Assembly (NCBI RefSeq): GCF_001748145.1
Contig: NZ_BCQA01000001.1
Span: 3,560,501 to 3,624,500 of the forward strand
Direction of reading: 5' to 3'
Length of the DNA: 64,000 bases
Origin: Bosea sp. BIWAKO-01
GTDB lineage: Bacteria > Pseudomonadota > Alphaproteobacteria > Rhizobiales > Beijerinckiaceae
The notes below the pieces were generated by a model. That model saw only the letters and a program-made list of their open reading frames with translations, was not told the DNA's origin and searched no databases. Below are positions 61,615 through 64,000 of this stretch, piece after piece; position 1 is the stretch's first letter, and the number at the start of each line of letters is the position of its first letter. The position numbers and the translations under genes were made by a program.

Positions 61615-62160
61615 GTGGCTCACGCGACCGAGACGACCCAAACCACCCGCCGCGACTTTCTGATGCTGGCGACCGGCGCTGCCGGTGCCGTCGGTCTCGG
61701 TGCTGTCATTGTTCCGCTCGTGAGCCAGCTGGCTCCGGACGCGCAGACCGTTGCTGCTGGTGCGCCGATGGATGTCGATCTCGGCCCGATCGCGGAAGGC
61801 CAGGCCATCAAGCTGTTCTGGCGCGGCAAGCTGATCTTCGTGCGTCACCGCACCAAGAAGGAGATCGACGAGGCGCGTGCGGTCAATGTCGCGACGCTGC
61901 CCGATCCGCAGACCGACCAGGCCCGCGTCAAGGAAGGCCACGAGCAGTTCCTCATCGTTTACGGCAATTGCACCCATCTCGGCTGCGTGCCGCTCGGCAA
62001 TTCTCCCGGCGACCCGAAGGGCGACTATGATGGCTGGTTCTGCCCGTGCCACGGTTCGCACTACGATTCGTCGGGCCGCATCCGCAAGGGGCCTGCGCCG
62101 CTCAACCTGCCGATCCCGCCCTATGCGTTCAACGCAGATACGAAGATCCGAATCGGCTGA
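61615..62160 (+). CDS. petA: Ubiquinol-cytochrome c reductase Rieske subunit
   Basis: The GTG at 61615 follows AGAGGA by about 7 nt. The 181-residue protein has a Tat signal (T-R-R-D-F-L-M-L-A-T) that also serves as its anchor, and the Rieske boxes C-T-H-L-G-C (ligands C119 and H121, disulfide C124) and C-P-C-H-G-S (ligands C143 and H146, disulfide C145). It carries the 2Fe-2S cluster of complex III. A GC-rich inverted repeat (GGCGGCG-ACG-CGCCGCC) lies 100 bp upstream in the gap. Confidence 0.97.
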   Translation: MAHATETTQTTRRDFLMLATGAAGAVGLGAVIVPLVSQLAPDAQTVAAGAPMDVDLGPIAEGQAIKLFWRGKLIFVRHRTKKEIDEARAVNVATLPDPQTDQARVKEGHEQFLIVYGNCTHLGCVPLGNSPGDPKGDYDGWFCPCHGSHYDSSGRIRKGPAPLNLPIPPYAFNADTKIRIG

Positions 62161-62216
62161 GCTATGCGCTTCTCCATGATTTCCAATGATACCGAGAAAG
62201 CCTTGAGGCATTCGTC

Positions 62217-63500
62217 ATGAGTGGTCATAGCACCTACGTTCCGAAGACCGGCTTTGAACGCTGGCTCGATGCCCGTCTGCCGATCGTTCGCCTCATGCAC
62301 GATTCGGCCGTGTCCTATCCGGTCCCGCGCAACCTGAACTACCTGTGGACCTTCGGCGGCATCCTGGTGTTCATGCTCGTCGCGCAGATCGTGACCGGCG
62401 TCATCCTGGCGATGCACTACACGCCGCACGCGACCATGGCCTTCAATTCCGTCGAGCACATCATGCGCGACGTGAATTTCGGCTGGCTGCTGCGCTACCT
62501 GCATTCCAACGGCGCCTCGATGTTCTTCGTCGCGGTCTATGTCCACATCTTCCGCGGCCTCTACTACGGTTCGTACAAGGCTCCGCGCGAGGTGCTCTGG
62601 ATCCTCGGCGTCGTCATCTTCCTGCTGATGATGGCCACCGCCTTCATGGGCTACGTGCTGCCCTGGGGGCAGATGTCCTTCTGGGGCGCCACCGTCATCA
62701 CCAATCTGTTCTCGGCGCTGCCGGTGGTTGGCGAAACGATCGTGACCTTCCTGTGGGGCGGCTACTCCGTCGACAACCCGACGCTGAACCGCTTCTTCTC
62801 GCTGCACTATCTGCTGCCGTTCATGATCTTCGGCGTCGTGATCCTGCACATCTGGGCGCTCCACGTCGTCGGACAGAACAACCCGACCGGCGTCGAGGTG
62901 AAGAACGTCCAGAAGGACACCGTGCCGTTCACGCCGTACGCGACCATCAAAGACATCTTCGGGATGGTCTGCTTCATCTTCGTGTTCGCTTATTTCGTGT
63001 TCTATCAGCCGAACTTCATGGGCCATGCCGACAACTACATTCCGGCCAACCCGGCGGTGACGCCGACGCATATCGTGCCTGAGTGGTACTTCCTGCCGTT
63101 CTACGCGATCCTGCGCGCCATTCCCGACAAGCTCGGCGGCGTCCTGGCGATGTTCGCGGCGATTGCGGTGCTGGCTTTCCTGCCCTGGCTCGACACCTCC
63201 AAGGTGAAGTCGATGAGCTACCGGCCGGTCGCCAGGGTCCTGTTCTGGGCGTTCCTCGTGGTCTGCATCGTGCTCGGCTATCTCGGCGCCATGCCTGCCG
63301 AAGAGCCCTACGTGACCTATTCGCGGATCTTCACGGCGCTGTATTTCGGCTACTTCATCTCGCTGGTGCTGGTCGGCATCTTCGAGAAGCCGGCGAAGCT
63401 GCCGAACTCGATCGCGGACTCCGTGCTGGCCAATATCAAGGGTGGCTCGGGCGCGAGCCTTGCGGCTGCCACCGCCTCCGAACCGAACGCCAAGGGCTGA
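62217..63500 (+). CDS. petB: Cytochrome b subunit of the bc1 complex
   Basis: The 427-residue protein has eight membrane segments and haem ligands H96/H110 in helix B and H197/H211 in helix D, plus the quinol-site motif P-E-W-Y ([14 protein letters not shown]). It forms the quinol oxidation and quinone reduction sites of complex III. It lies between petA (56-bp gap) and petC (6-bp gap). The C-terminal tail after the last segment (about 405-427) is Ala/Ser rich. Confidence 0.98.
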   Translation: MSGHSTYVPKTGFERWLDARLPIVRLMHDSAVSYPVPRNLNYLWTFGGILVFMLVAQIVTGVILAMHYTPHATMAFNSVEHIMRDVNFGWLLRYLHSNGASMFFVAVYVHIFRGLYYGSYKAPREVLWILGVVIFLLMMATAFMGYVLPWGQMSFWGATVITNLFSALPVVGETIVTFLWGGYSVDNPTLNRFFSLHYLLPFMIFGVVILHIWALHVVGQNNPTGVEVKNVQKDTVPFTPYATIKDIFGMVCFIFVFAYFVFYQPNFMGHADNYIPANPAVTPTHIVPEWYFLPFYAILRAIPDKLGGVLAMFAAIAVLAFLPWLDTSKVKSMSYRPVARVLFWAFLVVCIVLGYLGAMPAEEPYVTYSRIFTALYFGYFISLVLVGIFEKPAKLPNSIADSVLANIKGGSGASLAAATASEPNAKG

Positions 63501-63506
63501 CGAAAG

Positions 63507-64000
63507 ATGAGCACCACCCCGTTTCGCCTTGCCCTGGCGGGGCTCAGCTTCGGCCTTGCCCTCACTGCCAACGCGCTGACGGCCCAGGCCGCCGGCGACC
63601 GTGTGATCCCGCCGCAGCAGAAGTGGTCCTTCTCGGGCCCGGTCGGTAAGTTCGACCGTGCCCAGCTCCAGCGTGGCTTCAAGGTCGTCAAGGAGGTCTG
63701 CGCCAGCTGCCACGCGATGAGCCTGATCCCGATGCGGACGCTGTCGCAGCCCGGCGGCCCGGAGTTCACGCCCGCGCAGGTCACCGCGCTGGCGGCGACC
63801 TACCAGATCAAGGACGGCCCGAACGACCAGGGCGAGATGTTCGATCGTCCCGGCCGTCCGGCCGACCGTTTCCCGTCGCCGTTCCCGAACGAGCAGGCGG
63901 CGCGAGCCGCCAATGGCGGCGCCTTCCCGCCGGACCTTTCCGTCCTGGCCAAGGCGCGGACCTATGAGCGCGGGTTCCCGCAGTTCATCATCGACATCTT
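63507..64000 (+). CDS. petC: Cytochrome c1 subunit, truncated by window end
   Basis: The ATG at 63507 opens a frame to the window edge (164 codons seen). A signal peptide (about 1-29, ending A-Q-A-A-G) precedes the haem c motif C-A-S-C-H at 65-69 and the segment S-L-I-P-M-R-T-L, as in cytochrome c1. It passes electrons from the Rieske protein to soluble or membrane cytochromes. The distal Met ligand and the C-terminal anchor lie outside the window. Confidence 0.97.
   Translation, partial: MSTTPFRLALAGLSFGLALTANALTAQAAGDRVIPPQQKWSFSGPVGKFDRAQLQRGFKVVKEVCASCHAMSLIPMRTLSQPGGPEFTPAQVTALAATYQIKDGPNDQGEMFDRPGRPADRFPSPFPNEQAARAANGGAFPPDLSVLAKARTYERGFPQFIIDI

Noticed and set aside
62121..63713. A minus-strand open frame of 530 codons over petB and petC.
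   Set aside because: It is antisense to clear petB/petC genes with family motifs, and its product is low-complexity His/Asp/Glu-rich sequence without any domain.

Overview
The window is about 64 kb of GC-rich chromosomal DNA from an alphaproteobacterium. It is most likely of the order Hyphomicrobiales (Rhizobiales), and Bosea or a close relative is my best guess. The basis is the combination of FlbD, CtrA, ChpT, an EipA/DUF1134 protein, a DUF1285-NUDIX-DUF6111-CCA gene block, petABC and many small Tat-exported proteins. The genus is inference; the class is well supported. I see no insertion sequence, prophage, integrase, CRISPR array, rRNA or tRNA gene. The window looks like core chromosome.

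Layout. At 1-15 kb is a flagellar and cell-cycle region: the end of fliH, then fliN and flbD; flhA; fliJ and fliI on the minus strand with an MFS gene between them; and ctrA divergent from fliI. Two related small Tat-exported proteins, two MFS transporters, an EamA exporter with a divergent XRE-cupin regulator, a YbhN-like membrane protein, DUF305 and a GNAT enzyme are interspersed. At 15-21.5 kb is a minus-strand chemotaxis cluster (chpT, then cheA, cheW, cheY, cheB, cheR), so two components of the CtrA phosphorelay (ChpT and CtrA) flank the che genes. At 21.6-31.5 kb are cysQ, a YHS-like protein, eipA, a coiled-coil protein, a PfkB sugar kinase, a HAD phosphatase, a large polytopic protein, ribA and cytochrome b561.

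At 31.5-35 kb is a tight four-gene minus-strand operon: an MDR dehydrogenase without zinc ligands, a PTPS/QueD-fold protein that has lost its catalytic residues, a GT4 glycosyltransferase and a SAM methyltransferase. A RibA-type cyclohydrolase lies just beyond. This is my best candidate for an undescribed pathway. At 35-48 kb are opgH coupled to an FkbM methyltransferase, hydroxypyruvate isomerase with glucokinase, an acyltransferase, an ABC-F ATPase, an SDR, a metallophosphoesterase, a NUDIX enzyme and a GNAT enzyme. At 48-55 kb is a moxR-DUF58-DUF4159-vWA operon. At 55-64 kb are DUF1285-NUDIX-DUF6111-CCA, hemF, trmL, an ABC exporter and petABC, the last gene cut by the window end.

Regulatory signals fit the gene content. 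Upstream of flhA a near-consensus CtrA box is followed by a perfect palindrome resembling the Caulobacter ftr site bound by FlbD, and both regulators are encoded in the window. The ctrA leader carries a TTAACCAT element, two GANTC sites and three consecutive inverted repeats. A family of about 45-bp extragenic palindromic elements occurs four times, each time in a convergent intergenic gap.
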